From assembly GCA_963555705.1 (NCBI GenBank), contig OY743181.1, forward strand, positions 26,664,513 through 26,728,512: 64,000 nt of DNA, read 5' to 3'. This stretch comes from Ligustrum vulgare (lineage: Eukaryota; Streptophyta; Magnoliopsida; Lamiales; Oleaceae). A program made the translations under genes and the position numbers. Positions within the stretch are counted from its first letter, which is position 1. Each line of letters starts with the position of its first letter. Shown piece by piece: positions 43,363-54,350 of this stretch. The notes beneath the pieces are model-generated. The model made no database searches, had not been told where the DNA came from, and was given only the letters and a program-made list of their open reading frames with translations.

Positions 43363-43367
43363 CAGGA
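43363..43367. repeat. Target-site duplication of array B, left copy
   Basis: CAGGA, repeated at 55109-55113. Confidence 0.75.
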
Positions 43368-44154
43368 TGATGTGATCCGGACCCTCGACAATCGGAGTCA
43401 TAGCAGGCTTGACGGGAAAATTTAAATATTCAAGCCAAAACAAGAATTCAACAGGTTCGACGAGTTTTGAAGATCAAACCGTGTCGAAAAGAACCGAAAA
43501 TTATGCAGAAGGTCTGTCACGGCCGTAACCAACATATGTTACGGCCGTAACCTCCCCTCGGGTTAAATGCAGAATTTCAAGATTTTTGATTTACGGCCGT
43601 AAATAAGGGATCACGGCCGTAACCTTAACCAGGAACACACTTACGGCCGTAAGTGTCATCTTTACGGCCGTAACGGATTAACGGATCAGATTTTTTCCAA
43701 ATTTTCGTATATTTTATTTCCTTTTCCTATTTTAGCTATCTTAGGTTAGTTAGAATTCTATTTTGAGTAAATTAGCGATTAGGGTTTTATTTTGCTTATT
43801 TATACGCTTTTTTGATTCATTGTAACTTAAGACTTTGATGATTAAATAAAAGAGATTGAATGTTTTTCAATTGTTTAATGTGTGGATTCACATTACAAAT
43901 CCAAACTTATCAAGATTGATTATCTTGTGGCGTTCATCCAAAACTTATCAAATATTTGCTAAAATATTTGTGGCGTTCAAATCAGAGACTTATCAAGGAG
44001 ATTTGGCAAATCCTTGTGGCGTTTCGAAAGTCGTGGTTCTTTATTCCGCATCGTCGAGCCATCGCGTCGTGAATATCGGGTCATGATTCATCCGTCCAAC
44101 CACAACCTGAGTTCGGAACTTTCCGGCGTTTATTCCGCGCTTCGAACCTCATCA
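43368..44154 (+). repeat. B LTR 1
   Basis: 787 bp, TGATGTG...CTCATCA. Has six ACGGCCGTAA palindromes (43518-43676). An extra ~20-base segment containing one of them is absent from LTRs 2-6. Confidence 0.88.
43518..43676 (+). promoter_or_regulatory. Cluster of TTACGGCCGTAA palindromes in the B LTR
   Basis: Six copies of ACGGCCGT in ~160 bases; five in LTRs 2-6. They lie in the likely U3, ~130 bases before a 'ttatttatacgc' TATA-like sequence. Probably binding sites. Confidence 0.65.
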
Positions 44155-44156
44155 TT

Positions 44157-44168
44157 TGGTATCAGAGC
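44157..44168 (+). promoter_or_regulatory. Primer binding site of array B, unit 1
   Basis: TGGTATCAGAGC; repeated at 46348, 48539, 50730 and 52921. Confidence 0.85.
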
Positions 44169-44590
44169 TGGACTCTGAATTCAGGTTTTTCTATCCAGTT
44201 TGATTTTTATGTTTATCATCGAGTCCCATAAAAATCATCAATATCTTGTTGTTGAGTCTTTCTTTTCTTGATTTTCTTGTTCTTCGTGCCAGTAAATGTT
44301 TTCTTTGTTTGATCCATATAAATATCCAACAAAATTCAAAAGTGTTTGTTTTGCTTAATTCTTATCCGAATTAAGTTCTGTTTGTTTTTTCGAGTTCGTT
44401 ATCGAATTTTCGGATTTATAAAAAAAAAAAATTATTTTTTTATTATTTTATTTATTCCGAAAATTCATCCTAAAATTCAAAAAAAAAGAAAAAGAAAAAA
44501 AAAGAGTCAATTCAAGAACCACTTTCTTGAATTTCTTGATCATTTGTTTTCATTATTCTTTTTCTGTGTCATTCAACAAAAAATTTCACA

Positions 44591-45586
44591 ATGTCCAATT
44601 CCCATGAAAACGCCAAAGATAGTATGTGGATATTTTTGAATGAAGCTTTGGTTAGGTTGGATAAATTAGATGAAAGGGAAGAGAAATTGAAAAAAGGGAG
44701 ATCTCAAGCAAACCATAGTGATTATAGGCGTGATCCTAAACCTAGGGATGGAATCGGGGTTAAGAGAGGAGCTGAGATTGATCCAAAAGTAATTTTGAAA
44801 ATTCAAAAAGAAATTTATGAGGAAAGATTGAGGTGTGAACGGGAGGCAGAAAGAAAATATTTGGATAAATTACGAAAGAAGGAGGAGAAACGAAAGGCGG
44901 TGATTAAATGGCTAGAGGAGAGTGAAATACATGTTATAGTTGAGCCTCGGGATATGAATGTTGAAAAGAAGGAGGGAGGCTTGAAACATGAATTAGAAGT
45001 AGTTGAAGAGACCCCGAACTTTGTGGTAGGAGTTGAAAACGTGGAGTTATGTGAACAAACTCCAAAATATGATGAGGAAGTAGAAGTTGGGGTAGAATTT
45101 CAAATTTTGAGCTTTGAATTGGAAGATCCACAGTTTGGTAGTGATGGGGTAGTACATGAACATGGTGATTCAAATGTGGAGGTCGGAGATGTGGTTGAGT
45201 TTGAAGATAAAAAAATTGAACAAGAAATTGCAAAGGAGGAAAGAGGCGAAGAGAAGAGCCTCGTGGTTCAAGACGTGGAGTTGGTGGTGGTTTGTCATGA
45301 ATACAAGGATCCATACCTTGTACCTCATGAAGCTAACATGTCCCTCCCCATTTTGTTTAAATCCTTTTTGCAGGTTAATTATGTTTGGAAGCTTCAACCA
45401 CACCGCAAATGGCAAAGGAAGTTCAAGCTCCATCTCTTCCATGTTTGCCAATCAAAGGGTTCCAATTTATTGAACTCATGGCATGGAAGTAGAAATTTTC
45501 CGTTTGATCCAGGAGGTGAAGTGAAACACCAGGAACAAAGCTATGATTCGAGACGAATCATCCTAAAGAAGGAGGGTATGATGTGA
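44591..45586 (+). CDS. Array B ORF, unit 1: charged coiled-coil-type protein with pol-derived tail
   Basis: 331 residues from ATG. Residues 1-60 are polar. Residues 64-112 are a highly charged helix (KVILKIQKEIYEERLRCERE, then KKEEKRKAVIKWLEE), probably coiled coil. 113-225 are acidic. The last ~100 residues (from about CHEYKDPYLVPHE) match the tail of the element A ORF, including FPFDPGG. Elements A and B differ in the N-terminal part: A keeps a protease-like domain, B a helical one that could derive from gag. The stop codon TGA lies within the first bases of the next LTR. No zinc knuckle, protease, RT or integrase. Function unknown; possibly an RNA-packaging aid or just a remnant. Confidence 0.55.
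   Translation: MSNSHENAKDSMWIFLNEALVRLDKLDEREEKLKKGRSQANHSDYRRDPKPRDGIGVKRGAEIDPKVILKIQKEIYEERLRCEREAERKYLDKLRKKEEKRKAVIKWLEESEIHVIVEPRDMNVEKKEGGLKHELEVVEETPNFVVGVENVELCEQTPKYDEEVEVGVEFQILSFELEDPQFGSDGVVHEHGDSNVEVGDVVEFEDKKIEQEIAKEERGEEKSLVVQDVELVVVCHEYKDPYLVPHEANMSLPILFKSFLQVNYVWKLQPHRKWQRKFKLHLFHVCQSKGSNLLNSWHGSRNFPFDPGGEVKHQEQSYDSRRIILKKEGMM
45564..45578 (+). promoter_or_regulatory. Polypurine tract of array B, unit 1
   Basis: TAAAGAAGGAGGGTA before LTR 2; overlaps the end of the ORF. Repeats at +2191 intervals. Confidence 0.75.
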
Positions 45587-46345
45587 TCCGGACCCTCGAC
45601 AATCGGAGTCATAGCAGGCTTGACGGGAAAATTTAAATATTCAAGCCAAAACAAGAATTCAACAGGTTCGACGAGCTTTGAAGATCAAACCGTGTCTAAA
45701 AGAACCGAAAATTATGTAGAAGGTCTGTCACGGCCGTAACCAACATATGTCACGGCCGTAACCTCCCCTCGGGTTAAATGCAGAATTTCAAGATTTTCGA
45801 TTTACGGCCGTAACCTTAACCAGGAACACTCTTACGGCCGTAAGTGTCATCTTTACGGCCGTAACGGATTAACGGATCAGATTTTTTCCAGATTTTCGTA
45901 TATTTTATTTCCTTTTCCTATTTTAGCTATTTTAGGTTAGTTAGAATTCTATTTTGAGTAAATTAGCGATTAGGGTTTTATTTTGCTTATTTATACGCTT
46001 TTTTGATTCATTGTAACTTAAGACTTTGATGATTAAATAAAAGAGATTGAATGTTTTTCAATTGTTTAATGTGTGGATTCACATTACAAATCCAAACTTA
46101 TCAAGATTGATTATCTTGTGGCGTTCATCCAAAACTTATCAAATATTTGCTAAAATATTTGTGGCGTTCAAATCAGAGACTTATCAAGGAGATTTGGCAA
46201 ATCCTTGTGGCGTTTCGAAAGTCGTGGTTCTTTATTCCGCATCGTCGAGCCATCGCGTCGTGAATATCGGGTCATGATTCATCCGTCCAACCACAACCTG
46301 AGTTCGGAACTTTCCGGCGTTTATTCCGCGCTTCGAACCTCATCA
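45579..46345 (+). repeat. B LTR 2
   Basis: 767 bp. Left part carries LTR 6-type bases (gacgagctttg, gtgtctaaaag); right part LTR 1-type bases (cattgtaactt, tccaaaactt, cgaacctcatca). Confidence 0.88.
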
Positions 46346-46781
46346 TTTGGTATCAGAGCTGGACTCTGAATTCAGGTTTTTCTATCCAGTTTGATTTTTA
46401 TGTTTATCATCGAGTCCCATAAAAATCATCAATATCTTGTTGTTGAGTCTTTCTTTTCTTGATTTTCTTGTTCTTCGTGCCAGTAAATGTTTTCTTTGTT
46501 TGATCCATATAAATATCCAACAAAATTCAAAAGTGTTTGTTTTGCTTAATTCTTATCCGAATTAAGTTCTGTTTGTTTTTTCGAGTTCGTTATCGAATTT
46601 TCGGATTTATAAAAAAAAAAAATTATTTTTTTATTATTTTATTTATTCCGAAAATTCATCCTAAAATTCAAAAAAAAAGAAAAAGAAAAAAAAAGAGTCA
46701 ATTCAAGAACCACTTTCTTGAATTTCTTGATCATTTGTTTTCATTATTCTTTTTCTGTGTCATTCAACAAAAAATTTCACA

Positions 46782-47777
46782 ATGTCCAATTCCCATGAAA
46801 ACGCCAAAGATAGTATGTGGATATTTTTGAATGAAGCTTTGGTTAGGTTGGATAAATTAGATGAAAGGGAAGAGAAATTGAAAAAAGGGAGATCTCAAGC
46901 AAACCATAGTGATTATAGGCGTGATCCTAAACCTAGGGATGGAATCGGGGTTAAGAGAGGAGCTGAGATTGATCCAAAAGTAATTTTGAAAATTCAAAAA
47001 GAAATTTATGAGGAAAGATTGAGGTGTGAACGGGAGGCAGAAAGAAAATATTTGGATAAATTACGAAAGAAGGAGGAGAAACGAAAGGCGGTGATTAAAT
47101 GGCTAGAGGAGAGTGAAATACATGTTATAGTTGAGCCTCGGGATATGAATGTTGAAAAGAAGGAGGGAGGCTTGAAACATGAATTAGAAGTAGTTGAAGA
47201 GACCCCGAACTTTGTGGTAGGAGTTGAAAACGTGGAGTTATGTGAACAAACTCCAAAATATGATGAGGAAGTAGAAGTTGGGGTAGAATTTCAAATTTTG
47301 AGCTTTGAATTGGAAGATCCACAGTTTGGTAGTGATGGGGTAGTACATGAACATGGTGATTCAAATGTGGAGGTCGGAGATGTGGTTGAGTTTGAAGATA
47401 AAAAAATTGAACAAGAAATTGCAAAGGAGGAAAGAGGCGAAGAGAAGAGCCTCGTGGTTCAAGACGTGGAGTTGGTGGTGGTTTGTCATGAATACAAGGA
47501 TCCATACCTTGTACCTCATGAAGCTAACATGTCCCTCCCCATTTTGTTTAAATCCTTTTTGCAGGTTAATTATGTTTGGAAGCTTCAACCACACCGCAAA
47601 TGGCAAAGGAAGTTCAAGCTCCATCTCTTCCATGTTTGCCAATCAAAGGGTTCCAATTTATTGAACTCATGGCATGGAAGTAGAAATTTTCCGTTTGATC
47701 CAGGAGGTGAAGTGAAACACCAGGAACAAAGCTATGATTCGAGACGAATCATCCTAAAGAAGGAGGGTATGATGTGA
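46782..47777 (+). CDS. Array B ORF, unit 2
   Basis: Protein identical to unit 1 (331 residues). Confidence 0.55.
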   Translation: MSNSHENAKDSMWIFLNEALVRLDKLDEREEKLKKGRSQANHSDYRRDPKPRDGIGVKRGAEIDPKVILKIQKEIYEERLRCEREAERKYLDKLRKKEEKRKAVIKWLEESEIHVIVEPRDMNVEKKEGGLKHELEVVEETPNFVVGVENVELCEQTPKYDEEVEVGVEFQILSFELEDPQFGSDGVVHEHGDSNVEVGDVVEFEDKKIEQEIAKEERGEEKSLVVQDVELVVVCHEYKDPYLVPHEANMSLPILFKSFLQVNYVWKLQPHRKWQRKFKLHLFHVCQSKGSNLLNSWHGSRNFPFDPGGEVKHQEQSYDSRRIILKKEGMM

Positions 47778-48536
47778 TCCGGACCCTCGACAATCGGAGT
47801 CATAGCAGGCTTGACGGGAAAATTTAAATATTCAAGCCAAAACAAGAATTCAACAGGTTCGACGAGCTTTGAAGATCAAACCGTGTCTAAAAGAACCGAA
47901 AATTATGTAGAAGGTCTGTCACGGCCGTAACCAACATATGTCACGGCCGTAACCTCCCCTCGGGTTAAATGCAGAATTTCAAGATTTTCGATTTACGGCC
48001 GTAACCTTAACCAGGAACACTCTTACGGCCGTAAGTGTCATCTTTACGGCCGTAACGGATTAACGGATCAGATTTTTTCCAGATTTTCGTATATTTTATT
48101 TCCTTTTCCTATTTTAGCTATTTTAGGTTAGTTAGAATTCTATTTTGAGTAAATTAGCGATTAGGGTTTTATTTTGCTTATTTATACGCTTTTTTGATTC
48201 ATTGTAACTTAAGACTTTGATGATTAAATAAAAGAGATTGAATGTTTTTCAATTGTTTAATGTGTGGATTCACATTACAAATCCAAACTTATCAAGATTG
48301 ATTATCTTGTGGCGTTCATCCAAAACTTATCAAATATTTGCTAAAATATTTGTGGCGTTCAAATCAGAGACTTATCAAGGAGATTTGGCAAATCCTTGTG
48401 GCGTTTCGAAAGTCGTGGTTCTTTATTCCGCATCGTCGAGCCATCGCGTCGTGAATATCGGGTCATGATTCATCCGTCCAACCACAACCTGAGTTCGGAA
48501 CTTTCCGGCGTTTATTCCGCGCTTCGAACCTCATCA
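47770..48536 (+). repeat. B LTR 3
   Basis: Same chimeric type as LTR 2. Confidence 0.88.
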
Positions 48537-48972
48537 TTTGGTATCAGAGCTGGACTCTGAATTCAGGTTTTTCTATCCAGTTTGATTTTTATGTTTATCA
48601 TCGAGTCCCATAAAAATCATCAATATCTTGTTGTTGAGTCTTTCTTTTCTTGATTTTCTTGTTCTTCGTGCCAGTAAATGTTTTCTTTGTTTGATCCATA
48701 TAAATATCCAACAAAATTCAAAAGTGTTTGTTTTGCTTAATTCTTATCCGAATTAAGTTCTGTTTGTTTTTTCGAGTTCGTTATCGAATTTTCGGATTTA
48801 TAAAAAAAAAAAATTATTTTTTTATTATTTTATTTATTCCGAAAATTCATCCTAAAATTCAAAAAAAAAGAAAAAGAAAAAAAAAGAGTCAATTCAAGAA
48901 CCACTTTCTTGAATTTCTTGATCATTTGTTTTCATTATTCTTTTTCTGTGTCATTCAACAAAAAATTTCACA

Positions 48973-49968
48973 ATGTCCAATTCCCATGAAAACGCCAAAG
49001 ATAGTATGTGGATATTTTTGAATGAAGCTTTGGTTAGGTTGGATAAATTAGATGAAAGGGAAGAGAAATTGAAAAAAGGGAGATCTCAAGCAAACCATAG
49101 TGATTATAGGCGTGATCCTAAACCTAGGGATGGAATCGGGGTTAAGAGAGGAGCTGAGATTGATCCAAAAGTAATTTTGAAAATTCAAAAAGAAATTTAT
49201 GAGGAAAGATTGAGGTGTGAACGGGAGGCAGAAAGAAAATATTTGGATAAATTACGAAAGAAGGAGGAGAAACGAAAGGCGGTGATTAAATGGCTAGAGG
49301 AGAGTGAAATACATGTTATAGTTGAGCCTCGGGATATGAATGTTGAAAAGAAGGAGGGAGGCTTGAAACATGAATTAGAAGTAGTTGAAGAGACCCCGAA
49401 CTTTGTGGTAGGAGTTGAAAACGTGGAGTTATGTGAACAAACTCCAAAATATGATGAGGAAGTAGAAGTTGGGGTAGAATTTCAAATTTTGAGCTTTGAA
49501 TTGGAAGATCCACAGTTTGGTAGTGATGGGGTAGTACATGAACATGGTGATTCAAATGTGGAGGTCGGAGATGTGGTTGAGTTTGAAGATAAAAAAATTG
49601 AACAAGAAATTGCAAAGGAGGAAAGAGGCGAAGAGAAGAGCCTCGTGGTTCAAGACGTGGAGTTGGTGGTGGTTTGTCATGAATACAAGGATCCATACCT
49701 TGTACCTCATGAAGCTAACATGTCCCTCCCCATTTTGTTTAAATCCTTTTTGCAGGTTAATTATGTTTGGAAGCTTCAACCACACCGCAAATGGCAAAGG
49801 AAGTTCAAGCTCCATCTCTTCCATGTTTGCCAATCAAAGGGTTCCAATTTATTGAACTCATGGCATGGAAGTAGAAATTTTCCGTTTGATCCAGGAGGTG
49901 AAGTGAAACACCAGGAACAAAGCTATGATTCGAGACGAATCATCCTAAAGAAGGAGGGTATGATGTGA
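48973..49968 (+). CDS. Array B ORF, unit 3
   Basis: Protein identical to unit 1 (331 residues). Confidence 0.55.
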   Translation: MSNSHENAKDSMWIFLNEALVRLDKLDEREEKLKKGRSQANHSDYRRDPKPRDGIGVKRGAEIDPKVILKIQKEIYEERLRCEREAERKYLDKLRKKEEKRKAVIKWLEESEIHVIVEPRDMNVEKKEGGLKHELEVVEETPNFVVGVENVELCEQTPKYDEEVEVGVEFQILSFELEDPQFGSDGVVHEHGDSNVEVGDVVEFEDKKIEQEIAKEERGEEKSLVVQDVELVVVCHEYKDPYLVPHEANMSLPILFKSFLQVNYVWKLQPHRKWQRKFKLHLFHVCQSKGSNLLNSWHGSRNFPFDPGGEVKHQEQSYDSRRIILKKEGMM

Positions 49969-50727
49969 TCCGGACCCTCGACAATCGGAGTCATAGCAGG
50001 CTTGACGGGAAAATTTAAATATTCAAGCCAAAACAAGAATTCAACAGGTTCGACGAGCTTTGAAGATCAAACCGTGTCTAAAAGAACCGAAAATTATGTA
50101 GAAGGTCTGTCACGGCCGTAACCAACATATGTCACGGCCGTAACCTCCCCTCGGGTTAAATGCAGAATTTCAAGATTTTCGATTTACGGCCGTAACCTTA
50201 ACCAGGAACACTCTTACGGCCGTAAGTGTCATCTTTACGGCCGTAACGGATTAACGGATCAGATTTTTTCCAGATTTTCGTATATTTTATTTCCTTTTCC
50301 TATTTTAGCTATTTTAGGTTAGTTAGAATTCTATTTTGAGTAAATTAGCGATTAGGGTTTTATTTTGCTTATTTATACGCTTTTTTGATTCATTGTAACT
50401 TAAGACTTTGATGATTAAATAAAAGAGATTGAATGTTTTTCAATTGTTTAATGTGTGGATTCACATTACAAATCCAAACTTATCAAGATTGATTATCTTG
50501 TGGCGTTCATCCAAAACTTATCAAATATTTGCTAAAATATTTGTGGCGTTCAAATCAGAGACTTATCAAGGAGATTTGGCAAATCCTTGTGGCGTTTCGA
50601 AAGTCGTGGTTCTTTATTCCGCATCGTCGAGCCATCGCGTCGTGAATATCGGGTCATGATTCATCCGTCCAACCACAACCTGAGTTCGGAACTTTCCGGC
50701 GTTTATTCCGCGCTTCGAACCTCATCA
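49961..50727 (+). repeat. B LTR 4
   Basis: Same chimeric type as LTR 2. Confidence 0.88.
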
Positions 50728-51163
50728 TTTGGTATCAGAGCTGGACTCTGAATTCAGGTTTTTCTATCCAGTTTGATTTTTATGTTTATCATCGAGTCCC
50801 ATAAAAATCATCAATATCTTGTTGTTGAGTCTTTCTTTTCTTGATTTTCTTGTTCTTCGTGCCAGTAAATGTTTTCTTTGTTTGATCCATATAAATATCC
50901 AACAAAATTCAAAAGTGTTTGTTTTGCTTAATTCTTATCCGAATTAAGTTCTGTTTGTTTTTTCGAGTTCGTTATCGAATTTTCGGATTTATAAAAAAAA
51001 AAAATTATTTTTTTATTATTTTATTTATTCCGAAAATTCATCCTAAAATTCAAAAAAAAAGAAAAAGAAAAAAAAAGAGTCAATTCAAGAACCACTTTCT
51101 TGAATTTCTTGATCATTTGTTTTCATTATTCTTTTTCTGTGTCATTCAACAAAAAATTTCACA

Positions 51164-52159
51164 ATGTCCAATTCCCATGAAAACGCCAAAGATAGTATGT
51201 GGATATTTTTGAATGAAGCTTTGGTTAGGTTGGATAAATTAGATGAAAGGGAAGAGAAATTGAAAAAAGGGAGATCTCAAGCAAACCATAGTGATTATAG
51301 GCGTGATCCTAAACCTAGGGATGGAATCGGGGTTAAGAGAGGAGCTGAGATTGATCCAAAAGTAATTTTGAAAATTCAAAAAGAAATTTATGAGGAAAGA
51401 TTGAGGTGTGAACGGGAGGCAGAAAGAAAATATTTGGATAAATTACGAAAGAAGGAGGAGAAACGAAAGGCGGTGATTAAATGGCTAGAGGAGAGTGAAA
51501 TACATGTTATAGTTGAGCCTCGGGATATGAATGTTGAAAAGAAGGAGGGAGGCTTGAAACATGAATTAGAAGTAGTTGAAGAGACCCCGAACTTTGTGGT
51601 AGGAGTTGAAAACGTGGAGTTATGTGAACAAACTCCAAAATATGATGAGGAAGTAGAAGTTGGGGTAGAATTTCAAATTTTGAGCTTTGAATTGGAAGAT
51701 CCACAGTTTGGTAGTGATGGGGTAGTACATGAACATGGTGATTCAAATGTGGAGGTCGGAGATGTGGTTGAGTTTGAAGATAAAAAAATTGAACAAGAAA
51801 TTGCAAAGGAGGAAAGAGGCGAAGAGAAGAGCCTCGTGGTTCAAGACGTGGAGTTGGTGGTGGTTTGTCATGAATACAAGGATCCATACCTTGTACCTCA
51901 TGAAGCTAACATGTCCCTCCCCATTTTGTTTAAATCCTTTTTGCAGGTTAATTATGTTTGGAAGCTTCAACCACACCGCAAATGGCAAAGGAAGTTCAAG
52001 CTCCATCTCTTCCATGTTTGCCAATCAAAGGGTTCCAATTTATTGAACTCATGGCATGGAAGTAGAAATTTTCCGTTTGATCCAGGAGGTGAAGTGAAAC
52101 ACCAGGAACAAAGCTATGATTCGAGACGAATCATCCTAAAGAAGGAGGGTATGATGTGA
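51164..52159 (+). CDS. Array B ORF, unit 4
   Basis: Protein identical to unit 1 (331 residues). Confidence 0.55.
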   Translation: MSNSHENAKDSMWIFLNEALVRLDKLDEREEKLKKGRSQANHSDYRRDPKPRDGIGVKRGAEIDPKVILKIQKEIYEERLRCEREAERKYLDKLRKKEEKRKAVIKWLEESEIHVIVEPRDMNVEKKEGGLKHELEVVEETPNFVVGVENVELCEQTPKYDEEVEVGVEFQILSFELEDPQFGSDGVVHEHGDSNVEVGDVVEFEDKKIEQEIAKEERGEEKSLVVQDVELVVVCHEYKDPYLVPHEANMSLPILFKSFLQVNYVWKLQPHRKWQRKFKLHLFHVCQSKGSNLLNSWHGSRNFPFDPGGEVKHQEQSYDSRRIILKKEGMM

Positions 52160-52918
52160 TCCGGACCCTCGACAATCGGAGTCATAGCAGGCTTGACGGG
52201 AAAATTTAAATATTCAAGCCAAAACAAGAATTCAACAGGTTCGACGAGCTTTGAAGATCAAACCGTGTCTAAAAGAACCGAAAATTATGTAGAAGGTCTG
52301 TCACGGCCGTAACCAACATATGTCACGGCCGTAACCTCCCCTCGGGTTAAATGCAGAATTTCAAGATTTTCGATTTACGGCCGTAACCTTAACCAGGAAC
52401 ACTCTTACGGCCGTAAGTGTCATCTTTACGGCCGTAACGGATTAACGGATCAGATTTTTTCCAGATTTTCGTATATTTTATTTCCTTTTCCTATTTTAGC
52501 TATTTTAGGTTAGTTAGAATTCTATTTTGAGTAAATTAGCGATTAGGGTTTTATTTTGCTTATTTATACGCTTTTTTGATTCATTGTAACTTAAGACTTT
52601 GATGATTAAATAAAAGAGATTGAATGTTTTTCAATTGTTTAATGTGTGGATTCACATTACAAATCCAAACTTATCAAGATTGATTATCTTGTGGCGTTCA
52701 TCCAAAACTTATCAAATATTTGCTAAAATATTTGTGGCGTTCAAATCAGAGACTTATCAAGGAGATTTGGCAAATCCTTGTGGCGTTTCGAAAGTCGTGG
52801 TTCTTTATTCCGCATCGTCGAGCCATCGCGTCGTGAATATCGGGTCATGATTCATCCGTCCAACCACAACCTGAGTTCGGAACTTTCCGGCGTTTATTCC
52901 GCGCTTCGAACCTCATCA
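52152..52918 (+). repeat. B LTR 5
   Basis: Same chimeric type as LTR 2. Confidence 0.88.
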
Positions 52919-53354
52919 TTTGGTATCAGAGCTGGACTCTGAATTCAGGTTTTTCTATCCAGTTTGATTTTTATGTTTATCATCGAGTCCCATAAAAATC
53001 ATCAATATCTTGTTGTTGAGTCTTTCTTTTCTTGATTTTCTTGTTCTTCGTGCCAGTAAATGTTTTCTTTGTTTGATCCATATAAATATCCAACAAAATT
53101 CAAAAGTGTTTGTTTTGCTTAATTCTTATCCGAATTAAGTTCTGTTTGTTTTTTCGAGTTCGTTATCGAATTTTCGGATTTATAAAAAAAAAAAATTATT
53201 TTTTTATTATTTTATTTATTCCGAAAATTCATCCTAAAATTCAAAAAAAAAGAAAAAGAAAAAAAAAGAGTCAATTCAAGAACCACTTTCTTGAATTTCT
53301 TGATCATTTGTTTTCATTATTCTTTTTCTGTGTCATTCAACAAAAAATTTCACA

Positions 53355-54350
53355 ATGTCCAATTCCCATGAAAACGCCAAAGATAGTATGTGGATATTTT
53401 TGAATGAAGCTTTGGTTAGGTTGGATAAATTAGATGAAAGGGAAGAGAAATTGAAAAAAGGGAGATCTCAAGCAAACCATAGTGATTATAGGCGTGATCC
53501 TAAACCTAGGGATGGAATCGGGGTTAAGAGAGGAGCTGAGATTGATCCAAAAGTAATTTTGAAAATTCAAAAAGAAATTTATGAGGAAAGATTGAGGTGT
53601 GAACGGGAGGCAGAAAGAAAATATTTGGATAAATTACGAAAGAAGGAGGAGAAACGAAAGGCGGTGATTAAATGGCTAGAGGAGAGTGAAATACATGTTA
53701 TAGTTGAGCCTCGGGATATGAATGTTGAAAAGAAGGAGGGAGGCTTGAAACATGAATTAGAAGTAGTTGAAGAGACCCCGAACTTTGTGGTAGGAGTTGA
53801 AAACGTGGAGTTATGTGAACAAACTCCAAAATATGATGAGGAAGTAGAAGTTGGGGTAGAATTTCAAATTTTGAGCTTTGAATTGGAAGATCCACAGTTT
53901 GGTAGTGATGGGGTAGTACATGAACATGGTGATTCAAATGTGGAGGTCGGAGATGTGGTTGAGTTTGAAGATAAAAAAATTGAACAAGAAATTGCAAAGG
54001 AGGAAAGAGGCGAAGAGAAGAGCCTCGTGGTTCAAGACGTGGAGTTGGTGGTGGTTTGTCATGAATACAAGGATCCATACCTTGTACCTCATGAAGCTAA
54101 CATGTCCCTCCCCATTTTGTTTAAATCCTTTTTGCAGGTTAATTATGTTTGGAAGCTTCAACCACACCGCAAATGGCAAAGGAAGTTCAAGCTCCATCTC
54201 TTCCATGTTTGCCAATCAAAGGGTTCCAATTTATTGAACTCATGGCATGGAAGTAGAAATTTTCCGTTTGATCCAGGAGGTGAAGTGAAACACCAGGAAC
54301 AAAGCTATGATTCGAGACGAATCATCCTAAAGAAGGAGGGTATGATGTGA
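53355..54350 (+). CDS. Array B ORF, unit 5
   Basis: Protein identical to unit 1 (331 residues). Confidence 0.55.
   Translation: MSNSHENAKDSMWIFLNEALVRLDKLDEREEKLKKGRSQANHSDYRRDPKPRDGIGVKRGAEIDPKVILKIQKEIYEERLRCEREAERKYLDKLRKKEEKRKAVIKWLEESEIHVIVEPRDMNVEKKEGGLKHELEVVEETPNFVVGVENVELCEQTPKYDEEVEVGVEFQILSFELEDPQFGSDGVVHEHGDSNVEVGDVVEFEDKKIEQEIAKEERGEEKSLVVQDVELVVVCHEYKDPYLVPHEANMSLPILFKSFLQVNYVWKLQPHRKWQRKFKLHLFHVCQSKGSNLLNSWHGSRNFPFDPGGEVKHQEQSYDSRRIILKKEGMM

Noticed and set aside
43518..43676. CRISPR-like array of repeats
   Set aside because: The repeats are short palindromes with irregular spacers inside a plant LTR and are shared exactly by six LTRs.
44157..44168. Fragment of a tRNA-Met gene
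   Set aside because: Only the 12-base primer-site match is present, directly after an LTR; there is no tRNA body.
44934..45314. Minus-strand 126-residue ORF opposite the array B gene (and repeats)
   Set aside because: It is the shadow of the plus-strand ORF; its Pro/Leu/His-rich composition mirrors the acidic codons of the real frame.
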